DNA from: Clavelina lepadiformis
Lineage: Eukaryota; Chordata; Ascidiacea; Aplousobranchia; Clavelinidae
Direction of reading: 5' to 3'
Length of the DNA stretch: 64,000 nucleotides
Assembly (NCBI RefSeq): GCF_947623445.1
Contig: NC_135240.1
Span: 7,378,001-7,442,000 of the forward strand
The stretch's first letter is position 1, and each line of letters starts with the position of its first letter. This document shows positions 45,877 to 59,500 of this stretch, piece after piece. The position numbers were made by a program, and so were the translations under genes. The notes under the pieces are model-generated. The model had not been told where the DNA came from. It made no database searches and worked only from the letters and a program-made list of their open reading frames with translations.

Positions 45877-48800
45877 TTAAATGTTAAATTTACTGAACAA
45901 GGAAGATGAACTAGGAACCGGTATTTGTATTGGAGGTGGGTCAACTTCAACCAACTCGTAAAGTCCACTGCGCCTTGTGATGGTTTTACTTGACTCAATG
46001 GCTTCCTGGGCTTCTATAACCATCTACAATACATTGCTACGTAACCGCTTAAACTGCCATAACTTTCAAACATCTGGCATAGTAATGTCAAAAGTGACTT
46101 TGAGAAATGAAAATTCAATCCTAGCATATATTCCATGAAATGAAAAGCATAACATGCAAAGAAAAAACAACATGCTGTAGAATAATCATAATGTTTTAAG
46201 GCTCCTGCTTTCTTACTATCCGAGTTTGAAAAATCCGGTTGGGACAGTGTACTCAACATCTGCAAAGAGTCTCACTTCTTGATCATTATCCTGATCATGG
46301 TAAGAGTCTCTTCCTCCGGACATAAGCTCATCAGCCAGCTGATGACGCAATGACGAAAACAATGCAATGTAAGATTGAACACAAAATGTAAGAGCAAGAC
46401 CAAAAAATTTACAAACATGCAAGATGAAATGAGGCATTCAAAGTAACAATAACATGTCAAAATAAAAAAGCAGGTCACAACTGAATTGAAAAACATGGGT
46501 TTTATGCAAATTCATATCCAACATCCAACTTAAAATTCACAACTTACTTCTCTCCCTTCAGATGCGGAGAAATCACCTCGAATTGCTAGCAGTGCCTGCA
46601 TTTGCTCAGCACTGGCATCATGGTACTTGCTTACGAGGCCCTGCAAACAAGGATTCGCAAATAAAAACCACCAGCCAACACATAAAAAGGTCAGCAAAAT
46701 ATGTTCATCTTAACACCAACTTACAGAGAGTTCCAGAGACATCATGCTTTTATCTTGAAGTTTTATCACCTCTGCAATTGGTATCAAAGCTTCACAAGCT
46801 GAACGGACCTACAATTCGAAATAAATTCGGGCGTTATTCTAAAATGTGGACAATGATTTTGCCATGAACAGAGACCTACGATGGTCTAAGCTACCCAATA
46901 GTTTGTGAGTAGTAAACTCTTTGAAGACTACTCATTAAGGTGAAGTGAAAGGCAATGATCTATGAAACCATTATCAGTGCGACTTAATAACTTACACTTG
47001 ATGGTGATAATTTATTAAACAGAGAAGAAAGCATTTGCTGCTCTTGAAGCAATTTCTCACCAGCCTGAAGACGTTCCGAAGCGTTGTTAAGCTTCATACG
47101 TCTAAATTTGTGTGTTACCAATGTTGCATAAATAACATTTTTAGTACAGTTGAATTACTGTTACAAATCACAAAATAATCTACATACCAAGCTTCAGAAA
47201 AACCAAAAAAAATAAAGAAAAAATGTCCTTTTATTGCTGTATTAACTTGTGACATAAAGTTCATAATACCTTCCCAGAATAGCACGCAAGTACTCAACAA
47301 TGACCCTTTTTTCTGCTTCTCTCATAATCCAGTCCAGGTATTTTGGACGAAGGTGAACATAATCTGTGTAATAGTCTTCAACCGTGACACAAATTGTGTC
47401 AACAGCACTACGATCGTTCAGCCATGCTTTTTGAAAAAGCGATGAACAGTGTGGCTATACGACAAGGAAACAATAATGGTTTCACGTGGGGAAGATGTAT
47501 AGTCTAATGCACTACTTCCCCACACATACATACCTGTAAGTCCATGAAAACCTCATCCAGTAAAAAACCACAAGCTGCTTGTGCTACATTGTCCATTTCA
47601 TGCCGAAATCTGAAAGCAGTTACTGTAAATTTGAGAAAAAGACAAAATATGTTGTTGCACAACTGAATAAAACTTCAAAGATAAACTGCATTATTTATGT
47701 ATTTAAAGCACCAAGAAATGTCAACAATTGAACATACTGCAGCAGGGGGTCAACATTTTCCCCTTCCAAGAAAGGATTTCCATCAATTTCTGAGTCATCT
47801 TGGTCCATCTGAAGCAGCTCAATTTCAGAAGAATCTATTCCTCCTTTCATTCCTTTCTCCATAGCAAGCTGCAATCATAAGACAGAACTTTTATAATCTG
47901 GGTCTAGGTTCTTCTACTGGATGGGCATTTGCAGAATAAGCAAGGAAACAATGTGCTGTCTGGGTTCTGACCATAAACTGGCATTACTGATCTCAAATAG
48001 TTACCATTAAATAACACAGATTCACCGTAAACTATTAGTGGAAAATTGAGCACAGAGACTATAAAAAAATAGGATTACCTGAAGATTTACGGCAAATCTG
48101 GTGAAAGCTTCACAGTTATTCACAGCAGCTACCATGTAAAGAGGATAGAAAGGGGGAAACTCCCTGTTTTGAAAGTGCTCATCTTTGTATGAAGTGATAG
48201 CCTCTGAAGATATTGAAGAAATGTTATGAAATGCAAAACAAAAAGGTAACATAAATCAGTAACACAATTATCAACAAATTGTGATGGTATCATAATTTTT
48301 TTAAAAGGAAGCCCATCGTACCTGCATATGATCGAACAAACTTGTTCATTTCTTCTATGCAAACTTGGAAAACTCGCTTTTTGAGTGTGTCCGAAATCGT
48401 TTCAGCTACCTAATACCACAAAAATGATTTATTTTTCACACATAAAAGATAAACAAGTCATTTCCGATGCTAACAGTAATGCCCACTGAAGGGAAACCAT
48501 AAACAGACATGACATAGCACAAGGGATGCAAAATGCAACCAATTTCACTCAGAAACGATATGAGTGGTGTTGAGTTTGAGTCTACGGATTGATAGATCTC
48601 ATTAGACCTGGATCGTCTGTTGTATCATCTGGAAGAGTATGACTGGAAGGGAGGTTCTGTAATACCCATCCACATCTGTTTCTGGTTCTGACGCCTCACG
48701 ACGCCAGTCGGCAGCATCCTGCTGAAGGGATTTCTGTGTCCAGGACAACATGTTCTGCTTCGTCGTCGTGAAGTAACTGCCAGAACAAGTATCAGGTAAG

Positions 48801-51800
48801 AACTATTTCTCTTGTTTTACTACTTGCAGTGGCTTTAGCTTTCAAGTCATTGATATCTGATAATACTTTGAAGCAGGTAAGATCAATTTTTGACCAATTT
48901 ACACCTATATCTAGTCACCTGTGCATGAGTTCCTCGCTTACATTGTCATCAAGCAGAGGAGGAAGCCTATTCGTGTCCAGTCCAAGCTCAAAATGACCCA
49001 TCAAATCTCTGCCTGTTTACAAAATTTTATCCATGGTACTAAAATACTCCATAACTCATGTATAAATGATTTTGGTATTTTATCAATGTTAATTCATTAT
49101 TTACAACCATGGCAGTACAGTAAATCTACAAGTGTTGTGATAAGTCAACTTCAGTAGATTTGAAAAATTTAAGACCATAGATTCATGCCGTGGCACAACA
49201 GTGTATAAATATATATAGCTGCAGATGTTTAATTACACAGGTTATATTTAGAGCCCCACCTGTGTAATGATTGAGCCATGTCAGTAAAGAGATAATTTCG
49301 TTCCCCTCCAATCCTTCCTTGATCAACTTTGCAACCTACAAAAAGATGAAGGTTATCACAAGTCCATTCCCACACTCAGCTGAGACTGAAAGTGTTTACA
49401 TGGGACAACTTACATGAGAAGCCAATGCCAGATGATACCAATGTGCGTACTGCTGAAAGATGTTATATGCTGGTGGGAAGCAAGGAACGCATAGAAATTT
49501 GACAACCCTTAAGTCTTCCAGGACGTTTTTACGCAATATTTCAAGGTGTCGGACAAGCCACATCTTATCTGCCTCACGGGTGTCGTAGAAATCACTTTCA
49601 ACTCTGTGGCAAACATTTTCAAAAGAGTCATCCCTATATATTTCATGGTGGCTAAACTGTGTTAACTCAGTACAATCAGTATATAGTAAATTAGAAAAGC
49701 AAGATATAGGATGGCATTCTAGGGTTAACTTTTATTTTTAATTCTAATTCTACACAAGCACAAGTTTGCTTCATCAAGTTTACTAACAGATGTGGGACTG
49801 GTTCATCTGTTAGTACACCTGACGAAGCAAGCTTATCCTTGCGAAAGCTGGTGTAGAGAAATTGAAACTAAACGTTAACCCTATCGTGTCATCCTATATC
49901 TTGATTTTTTACTTTACTATGTATTGATCCTTATATGTAAGACTTGAATAACTATATAGTACATATGCGTTAGTTTTTAGGAAATCACATATTCTGTTTT
50001 CTGCTTCACTACCAACAAACTTTGTCTAAGTTACTTTATTCCAAAACACCTAAAGTAAACCCATATCCATACAAACAAATGATTACACAAGTACTCAAAA
50101 TAGTAGCAAATTACTAAAAAAGTTATTGCTACGTAAACGAGTCGAAACATAATTATTACAGATGCAATGACTTCAGGAGAGAACGAAAATGAACAAAAAA
50201 TATAAAAAATAATTAATAAAAAAAGTCGAAGAGACTTAACAAGCATTTTTAATTGAAGCTAAAACTTGTAAAATTCAATGCATTGGTAATGGAAGCAATA
50301 CCCCGACATAAAACCTTTTATGTGTGAAAATGTGTGATATAAATATGTTTTCTATTATTTTGTCAATTCTGCATATATCCTATGTACTAGATAGGAGTCA
50401 CAAAGTCCCAACACTTAGCTTTTAAAAACATCAATTAATCTACAAAGTGAATCAAGGCAATTTTACCAAGTAATTTACTACTGAAATCTTTTAAAGATGG
50501 AAAATGCACCTGTCTTCCACTGCTTGTTTTAACGTTTCCATCGTCTTCTCTCTCCATCTTTTTGGCCGACCCGGCGGTAAAAATCCGGAAAATTTCTCCT
50601 GCTCGAGCATTTTCATGTCAGTCCTGAAAATATGATAAATGAGGTTTGTGTAAAAAACATGATGAAGAGACAGGTCTTCGTTATGTTTAAGATGTTATTG
50701 TTCAGACCAGCGTGGTCCAACTGCAGGCCCGCGGGCCAAAGTTGGCTCGCGAGCATCAATTTTTTGGCCCCCGAACTGATAGTCAGCTTTGATAGTCGCT
50801 ATTGTTGAGGAAGAACCTCGACCGCAGATGTCACATTGATCAGTATTTAATAGCTAAATTTTGAACTATTCTAATTTCAGTTTTAATAAAAAAAGAGAAC
50901 TTTTTTCAGTTCTAATTTCAGTTCTAATATCAATGTCACATTGTTTTTCAGTTCTAATTTCAATGTCACATTGTTCTTCAGTTCTAATTTTAAAAAATTG
51001 GCCCGCAAGATAAAAAATTTTTCTGATTTTGGCCCGCGATGAAAAGAAGTTGGACCACGCTGGTTCAGACGATCTGTGTTTCAAAAATTGGGTTCTACAA
51101 GGAGTAGTGCTAAGTGGACAATACTTGTACTTAATAAAAATGCATTTCCATAAACTTGCCGTAAATTATTGGAAGTAAACTATTGTTTTTAAAACATGGT
51201 AGTGTTTATGGTTTATATGTACAAGTCTATAAAAATAGTAAAAGTTAATAGCAGTATGCATAAACATTTTTTGTGTCAAAGGGTTCCTTGAAAGATGAAA
51301 ACTGATTGAACACTAAATTTTAGCACAAGTTTGATAAAGCACTGGCTTAGGCAATAGATGGCCCACTGTCACACATTGTCTATGCAAAGGTAAAATTATT
51401 CTGCAGTTACTTATCAGACTCTTAAAATGAGAGATTTGTATTAGGGACTGGTATCCATGCAGTGTAAGGACAAAATTACAATGAATCAAAAACCAAAACA
51501 GAAACGCACGTGCACAACTCAGTAACTAAGAAATGAAGTGTGACAGAAAACTTGCCCAAGTATTTGACTATATGTTGGGCCCCATGCAATAAAAACCAAA
51601 CTTGCATAGGTTGCGAAGTTGAAATGGGTACATAACACTGGAGTGCAGGTTATCAAATGACTAGAAAAGAACCTACAAATCTACGACGTTTGACTATATG
51701 GGATATTAATTGTCACAACTCAAAAGCACACCTGTGTTCACGTTCAACAATTCTGAGAGCGGTAACAAGACTTGAAGAATCTTTTCGAACCAAAGTAATG

Positions 51801-53108
51801 GTTTTGCTCAACGATTTCCTTAAGACTTGGCCAAGCTCATCCTGAACAAAATTGATTTTTAACAGGCATTCTCCAAAAAATTATTTATTAATCGGCATTC
51901 TTTGTACAGAAAACCATTGCACCGAACAGACTTACAGACAATTTTTCAGCTTCTTTAAAATAAGTTTGAAGTTGTTTGATGTCTGCCCCACTATGATTTT
52001 CTAGTTTATATTGTTCGGAAAGCAAATCGTCTCGTGAAGTTTCCAGATCAGTCAAAGACTTATGGGCCTAAATTTTAACAACATTTTGTACAACTGCATA
52101 TATACATAGTTTACACACAATCACACAAGTGCTATTAATACAAATTACCAGTAGTAACTTGTCATCTTTCATCAGATCACGAGCTTTAGCTACCTCTTCA
52201 GGAACACCAAACAAATGCTTTAGATTTTCCATAGCAGCAGCTAATTGGCGGTGCTGTGCGCTGATATCTTTGATGTCCCTAATCAAACAAAAAGAAAGTT
52301 GTTTGATCTTGTATTACCTTTAATTGACAAAGCATTGCAAACCACTGAAGAATTATAAAATTGCACGATGGCGTAGGCTACTTGATGACTGTGAATTGAT
52401 GTCGATCATTACCTCATTTTGTCACTCAATGCTCCACAGTTGCTGTACATCTCATCCACACTAATCATGTTTTCCTTGATTTCCCTCACCTCATTCAATG
52501 CCTCAGTCATTTGACTTAGACCAGTTTTTACACCGTCCAGTTGTGACTGGACTGCTGCTTTCAAACGAGCCTCAACTGAAGCCTACAGTTACAAATATCA
52601 TCTTAAAATCTTCTAATTTCAGAATTTTAGTGCTAATTAAGTTAGCTGCTTACTATGCAACATAAAAGAAAGCATGATGTATTGTAGAAAGGGATTTGCA
52701 AAAACATCTGAATATAGCCTGTGATCCGAAATGTAAAATTTGGCCTGCACAAGGAATACGTTCTCCATGCAAAGAGCAAGTTGCACACCAATATAGTATT
52801 TTTAATGTAAATTTAGAATATTTTGGCGCCTAATTCCACACGATTTCTTTTTGCCAAAAACGCAGTTTTCTCGTGCAAATGAAGCAACATCCCGGTATTA
52901 AGATGCATGTAAAAATATCATATATTGCATTTGGTTTTTACAACACAGCACACAACAAATTATTCTATTTCACCTTTTTCCTTGCAACCCTTCTCTTACA
53001 TTGCTCAACTTTATCCAGTTGATCGGGACGTTGCAACATGTTAGCAACTTGTTTTATGGCTTTATCATTGGCCTCCTCTTCCGCTCTGGATACATGTTTC
53101 TTTTCCAT
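45877..53108 (-). CDS. EXOC3: Exocyst complex component 3 (SEC6), 19-20 exons, alternative C-terminus
   Basis: Exons in order: 52974-53108, 52413-52582, 52149-52278, 51936-52067, 51732-51841, 50510-50623, 49414-49603, 49260-49335, 48919-49012, 48608-48776, 48322-48409, 48079-48203, 47738-47868, 47534-47609, 47270-47454, 46996-47101, 46725-46808, 46548-46640, then 46216-46338 and/or 45877-46023. All phases close: 776 aa with the proximal end, 784 aa with the distal one. SEC6 is a core subunit of the octameric exocyst that tethers secretory vesicles to the plasma membrane. Landmarks: MLQRPDQLDKVEQ near the N-terminus, ASVEARLKAAVQSQLDGVKT, GFLPPGRPKRWREK, DKMWLVRHLEILRK, EVDGYY-type DVDGYYRTSLPVILFQM, VTVEDYYTDYVHLRPKY, RVIVEYLRAIL. 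Length is near human EXOC3 (about 750 aa). The start is the Met of MEKKHVSRAEEE. Confidence 0.95.
49675..49928. repeat. Long foldback sequence, about 120-bp arms, 11-nt loop
   Basis: Left arm about 49675-49792, loop 49793-49803, right arm 49804-49928. Paired blocks include AAGATATAGGATG, AGGGTTAAC, TTGCTTC and TACTAACAGATG with their complements; overall identity is roughly 75-80 percent by eye. It lies in the EXOC3 intron between exons 49414-49603 and 50510-50623. Transcription would give a long imperfect duplex. Most likely a palindromic MITE. Confidence 0.8.
50708..51062. mobile_element. hAT MITE family A, copy 1, 355 bp
   Basis: The termini CAGCGTGGTCCAACT are perfect at both ends. Target duplication GTTCAGAC lies at 50700-50707 and 51063-51070. 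The interior is built of GGCCCGCG-type subterminal repeats and a short tandem array of CAGTTCTAATTTCA / AATGTCACATTGT units (about 50870-50995). It lies in an EXOC3 intron (50624-51731). Confidence 0.93.
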
Positions 53109-56100
53109 TGCAAAAAGATTAATGCACAAAAGGTAAAAAAATTTCAAAACTGTCTTCTGGTAACTTTGCAGGTACCCCAATTTAATACCTGTATAAGTAA
53201 TACTATTCGTTCAAACTGTAAGTTAAACCTAAATCTATCACATAACTTGACCAGCCACCGTCAGCCAAGCAAAATTCAAAAGTGTTTTAACTGATAAAGC
53301 TAAATCGATTGTCAGTCGAACTCGAACATGTTTCTATTCAAGTTTACCAAGAAATTGTTTGTCCAGTCAAAGCGGGGGATTCACCTAAAATGTTGCAGCG
53401 CACAAATTTTTGGCGAAATTGGAAAGTTATTAGTTAGAGTGTTAGACTCTAGAGCAGCGTGGTCCAACTTCTTTTCATCGCGGGCCAAAATCAGAAAATT
53501 TTTTTATCTTGCGGGCCAATGTTTTTAAATTAGAACTGAAGAAATGTGAAATTAGAACTGAAAAACTATGTGACATTGATATTAGAACTGAAATTAGAAC
53601 TGAAAAAAGTTCTCTTTTTTTATTAAAACTGAAATTAGAATAGTTCAAAATTTAGCTATTAAATACTGATCAATGTGACATCTGCGGTCGAGGTTCTTCC
53701 TCGACAATAGCGACTATCAAAGCTGACTATCAGTTTGCGGGCCAAAAAATCGGTACTCGCGGGCCAACTTTGGCCCGCGGGACTGCAGTTGGACCACGCT
53801 GCTCTAGAGCATAACTTGTAATCGTTATCTCGACAATAGTCGAAAACAACATTCATTAGTAGCATTAACACCATCATATTTACTTTACAAATGGTCGTTT
53901 TAAACTAAAAACGACGAACGTTAACTTTGCGTTCAATGTACAATTGATGGTAAGTTATTATCCATTCATCATATCCTTTTCCATCTTTACTCTCGGACTA
54001 AGAAAAGTTTTTGCACAATTTCAACTTTGCGATGATTCCTTAAGGCTCGAGCTCTGGTTACCAAACTTTTCTTTAACTTCTTAACTAGCTACACGATAGG
54101 TTTTAATCCATCAGTCGGTGATGGTCTTTGTCTAATATTTTTTTATGAGTAAGCCTATCGGTAGGCTTACCATATTTTTGTGATTGAAACCCGGGACGCT
54201 TCAAAACACCGAGCCTTATCAGATAATGGTTTTTGCAAAAGGAAATGCAAACAAGTACCGGTACGAAACAAGTTCTTTCAAGATTTTTAAAGCATTTTCT
54301 CCATTTACAAGGGTTGTCATTCTTATTGGTCAATTTTCTCTTCTGTATGGGTATGGTATGCAGGGATTCTTCGGACTAAGATGACATATTTGTCAACGAA
54401 GAGCTTTCTTTTTGATCCTGATGAGTAGATCAAGATAGTATCCTAAAACGTTGGTGAAGGTAGAGGTTTCGAAGGACGCAGATTGCAGACAGTTTTTCCT
54501 TTTCAATTCAAAAATTTATCACAAAATAGATGGACTAAAACAACACCCATATTTTATCTGATAGATTTTATTTGCTATGTAAAGCAAGGGGGGCAAAATA
54601 TTCCATATTGGCTGGAAAAAGAAACGCACACAAGCACAACAGTATAGAGGTGGTGGCAAAACACCGATAGTAACATTTGCCAGAACAGTAAAAGCACGAC
54701 TTAAGGCAGACATTTGAAAATAAGGTCAAAATGATAAGTGGTGACAAGGCCCATGTCTTATAACACGCATTTGGTAAAAGATCGTTTCTCAAGCACTGAG
54801 TCTTTGGTGTGGACAACTTAATGGTTCAGCATAGGTTCTTCAAACTCAACTAGCTCTTAATTTTGAAAACAATAAACGCTGCAATAAATTAACGTAACAA
54901 CGGAAAGCAGTCTAGGTACTATTGGGCAACAGAATTGAAATACATATCGTGTTTCTTGTCTTGCCGTGAATGAAATGGTGGATTCTAGGAAAAAAGCGAC
55001 ATTGAAACACTTCATTGGACAAAACTGTCAAAGACTGCATGCTGATTGGTGGATTTGAACGCAAACTGCGTGCTTTACGTCTTGCGTTCAATACTATATG
55101 AGAGCACTTTTTGTAGGATTTGCGAACTGTTGTAAACAAAGTGTTAACGTACGCGAGCAAAACAGTGTGCAAAGACCCCGTACCCATTATAAAGTATATG
55201 ATAAGTGCCCCGCGTCCATACACCAATGGTCAAAAAAAGTAGTTAAACGGATGGAGACAATGCAATACACAATCCGTATCAACTCAAGCAGCACACAAAA
55301 GATTTGCAAAAAAAATATTGCAAATTGCGAAGTAAATCGGTCGTTGGTGCATAAGGCTTGCTCGAAATTAAGACAAGGATCGCAACTTTGTTTATAAATA
55401 TGTCAAATAAGGTTACGGATTTTCTCCACAGCACCAAATTACAGAAAAGCTGATTTTTTGCTAATGTAAATAGCAGCGGGCAAGCCTCGCCTGTTAATTA
55501 TAATAAACAGAAACCGAGGAAGTTAGTTCTATCAACAGAAACGAGGGAGAAAATGAACGTAATCAAGTCATGAAACGGGCAAATAATGTCAACCTCGGAA
55601 AGAAGACTGCTAGGCCCGGAGCTATTTGCGGCAGACGAGAAAATAAATTAACGAAGAAAAAGACGATTTGAATAAACAGTTTTCTCGTAAATAAATAAAC
55701 ACTTAAAAGACGGAATGGCCAAGAGACAATAGAGTGATGACTTCAGTACGGTCAGTTATTAACCGACAAGGTACGTGAATTGAGGAGTTCGAGGGACGAA
55801 AATCAAAAATTTTGATATTTAATTCATTGTAGAAGTTGATTTTGAAAAGACATAGATCTGAATCTGACAAGGTTCGCTCGAATGCAATTAGGGAGCTTTT
55901 GCCGCGTGTACGACAGAGGTTTAAATAAGAGAGGAAAAATTTAGCACAGAAACACCACAGAAAGGTTCTGCCAATTGTTATTGCGTCACAGTCGAACTAA
56001 CACTGAATTACTGGAAGTGGTAATAACAGCAAAAAAATCTGCATTTTCCAACAAAAATTTCCCATATTAAATAATAAAACATGTTTAATTATCCGCTTTA

Positions 56101-56505
56101 ACCACCCTTGCAATATCTTTAAGCGCCATTTAGCATAATACAGTTAAATCTGCGTGTTGCCATTTCATTTTATCAAACTGCACACTGCACACACCTTTAC
56201 CGACGCATCTACAAAGGGGATTGTGTAAGATCTTGGAAAAATGCATGACTAGTTTATAATTTTGGCAATTCGAACAAAACAACAATGACGAAATACGTGG
56301 GATGTTGTGATCAAAATACTGTCGTATTCAGGTCACAGTGCCCGTTATTATAGAGCATAGAGTTAAAAAACACAATCACTGCTGAAAAGGGAGCAAGTTT
56401 GCAAAAGTCTTTGTTTTTTCAGTGCAAGGACATACACGAGGGCTGGATTCGCCACGTTGCTACTGCAGTTTTGGATCACACTGGAAGGTAGATTTCGATT
56501 AATTG
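53109..56505. other. EXOC3 upstream / AFF 3' region
   Basis: No coding exon is recognised apart from the MITE at 53455-53801. The EXOC3 promoter should lie near 53.1-53.4 kb or beyond the MITE. The AFF gene reads into this region from the right; minus-strand AATAAA at 54567-54572 is a candidate end that would give a 3' UTR near 1.9 kb. ORFs at 54568-54816 and 54912-55226 show no family features. Confidence 0.5.
53455..53801. mobile_element. hAT MITE family A, copy 2, 347 bp, inverted relative to copy 1
   Basis: Same CAGCGTGGTCCAACT termini, GGCCCGCG repeats and TTAGAACTGAAA array as the copy at 50708-51062, in opposite orientation. Target duplication CTCTAGAG lies at 53447-53454 and 53802-53809. 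It sits about 350 bp upstream of the EXOC3 start codon. Confidence 0.93.
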
Positions 56506-59500
56506 CTATTCTCGCGGCGACTTCAAATAAGCGTCACGGAGACGATGCAAAATAACACGATTGTAGGTGGCCATGTCTCGTAATGAAGTGTAGAGTGTGA
56601 GGGGTTGGCCGCACAAAGTATCGACGGTTTTAAAGAAGTCTGAAACATAAGCGGGGAAAATTCGTCAAACGCTTGAGAGTAACCTGTAACACTCATTACG
56701 TTGCGGATAAAAAAACTACACCTGTCTATAATAAACAAATACTATATGACGAACAAGGAGATAAACATAAACGATATTCGAACAATTAATATTTAATGAT
56801 AGAAAGTCGAACAATCACGTATAAGTGCACACAAATGAAGATCATGTTTTTACCGGAATGTTCAGCATACAACGTTTCGGCTAAGTCCCACTTGTCATGC
56901 GCCTGCAAAAGGTTTGTCGTGACGAGGTGATAAACCTTCATCATCTCATGTATCTGAGGCGACATAAGCACGCCATTTTGAGAGGCCGGTGAAGTCATCT
57001 TGTTAATCTGAAATGCGATTACAATCGAACATAATGAGACGTCCTCGGATTGGTTACTGGCCACCACCTCGCCATCTAATTCCATTGACACGAATGTTAC
57101 AACGGACTAACCTGAGCTGGAATGGACTCGCAACTGTTATTAGCGTTGTTTCCCGCAATAGGGGAAGGCCCCGGGACTGAGATGCCATAAGGCGAAGGAA
57201 TGGCAGGAGAAATGGGTGAGACAACGTTCTGGCCGTTTATTGCGCGCCACGGCGATGAAGGTGTGCGGTTTGGTTTATTCGTATTATGCTGTAAAAAAAC
57301 ACATGTCGCAGATTTGTCGCATTGGGTCCGACAACTGATGGTACGTTTAGCATAGATAATACTTACAGTAAATATGAATCAGGGTACATGTGTAATGTAC
57401 TTAAAACAAGAAGCATTAACACCAGCAGAGATGAACCTGTCCAATTACCGTAAAATGTTCGGCGAGTATGTCAGAGTATTTCCCAACCAAGTCCTTCTTC
57501 AACTTATAAATCCTCAAGTAGAGCAGAGCTTGTGATCGGATGCTGAAATCCACAAAAAAAAACAATTCAAGCACTAACATTGAAGCCAGCGAAGCTCAAG
57601 TATCAATACAACGTCTAAAGCAACAAACCAGGATAAGGTCAGCCTCTTGAACGCGATCTCTTCCACCTCGCCGTGAGGTCTCATCTTGAGAATATAATCG
57701 AAAAAGGCAATGGTCTGGTTGTACATGCCCGCAGGGGAATTACCTGAACCGGGAGTGTTTTCTCCAGATTCTGTACAACAAAATCAAATAATAGGCTCGA
57801 TTAACTAGGAAGCGGACATTACATTGCTAGTAGTCACTAATTAGCTCAGTGATTATTTACATTTTCGTAAAACAACAAGAACACAAACAAGCCTACAAAC
57901 TCGACGTCTTGAAAAAATTTCACAAACAGATTTCAGGCGACCAAAGCTCTAACCCACCATTCTCCATTTCAAGAACATAACCGTTCATGACAAAGCACAG
58001 TGTCGCTTCGAAGTAATAGAGGGCGCGTCTAAGGGATTCCCCAACCTTAGTACGTTTGGTTTTCCTGTCAGACAATTGGTCACCTTCGTGTTTCAGTCTT
58101 TTGCCCACTTTCATGTACTCATAGGAAGATAACAGTCTGAAGCAAAAGGTTTTTCTTTAAAATAGCCGTTCATGTTAGAAAAGTATTCCGTTAAGTATAT
58201 TGCTGATCAAACACAGAAAATAAACACAACTAGATGCGTTTCTTTAGATGTAAAATCATTGGTGAACATTTTCAATTTGGCTGAATGTAGATTCAAAATT
58301 GCTGCTGCTATGAACGTGAGCATTAAAATCAACAAAATCTCACTTTTCCTGTTCTTGCCAGCTTGAATCTGGCTCCGATATAATCGACTGTGAAGTTATT
58401 TGGCAGGGTTCCTGCGAAGAAATAAGAGTTTTACAAAGAGTTAGTTTCATTGAACACGTCACCTATCAACATATATTCTAACAAGTACGTAGGTTGAAGT
58501 TCTTTGTTGGTTTTGTGATGTTGCTGGCGGTGGAGGAGTCATTTGTTGTTTCAAATATTCTGGTTGATCTTTTTCACTCCAGGGAGGATTGCTTTGTTGC
58601 CTGCGATGAAACAATATACTGTTGTTAATATCTCCAAATCTCTTGTGACTAATAATCTTGTAATCATGCATCTGTCAAAGGACTTACTCTTTTTTTATGT
58701 TCTTCCATTGTGCATTTTCTCGCTTTTGCTTGGTACCCTTAGTAGTTTGTGTTGTATCCTGAACCATGGAAGTAAAAAATAATTTCTTTCTGAAGTTTTT
58801 CGAAGTAAAATTAGCAGCCAACAACAGTTAATGCACTTTTTCTTACCCCTGCCGCCAAAGAAGAATCATATTTTCTTCGTTTTTTATGATTGTTTAAACT
58901 TGATGAATTTTCATTGGTCGACTGAGGATGCTTCCGCTTTTGCAATGAACTGGATGTCCGAGGCGACCAATCACTCGAGCCATCAGCGACAGCAACCTGG
59001 TGACGTGAAAACATGACAGTGTCATTGTTCAACTTCACAGGCTCATTATATGCACCCCACAGCCTACCATCTGTCACCTCGCAAAGTTTTCCCACCAATC
59101 ATTACATTTGAAATAATGGCAAAAAAGCTGGTCAGTGAAAGCAATTTAAATCAGATTTAAAAAACTGAGACAATTTAATTTCACTTTTCAACATAATCAA
59201 ATTTTTCATTCAAGGTGACGGATATCTTTGGCTTATTTGCATGCACAGTGCACATACATTTGAATATTTTCTACCCTGGTTATGCGACTGTCAGTAACGT
59301 TAGAATGGGATTATAGTTGCCATGCTATGGGCGTTTTAAAACACCATGAAGCCCATAATACAGCAATATGATGACAAGCAGTAAATGGAAAAATGACTAA
59401 TCTCTAAACCTTTATATTTCATCATGTTCAGCTTTAAATTACAACTGTCTCTTGACCAAGACCTGAGGGTTCCATGGACCCTGCACATGAGCTTGTGTGC

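Noticed and set aside
42706-54070. Shared GCTCGAGCTCNGGTTACC at 42706 and 54048
   Set aside because: About 18 bp only, with no extended similarity; likely coincidence or a tiny repeat fragment.
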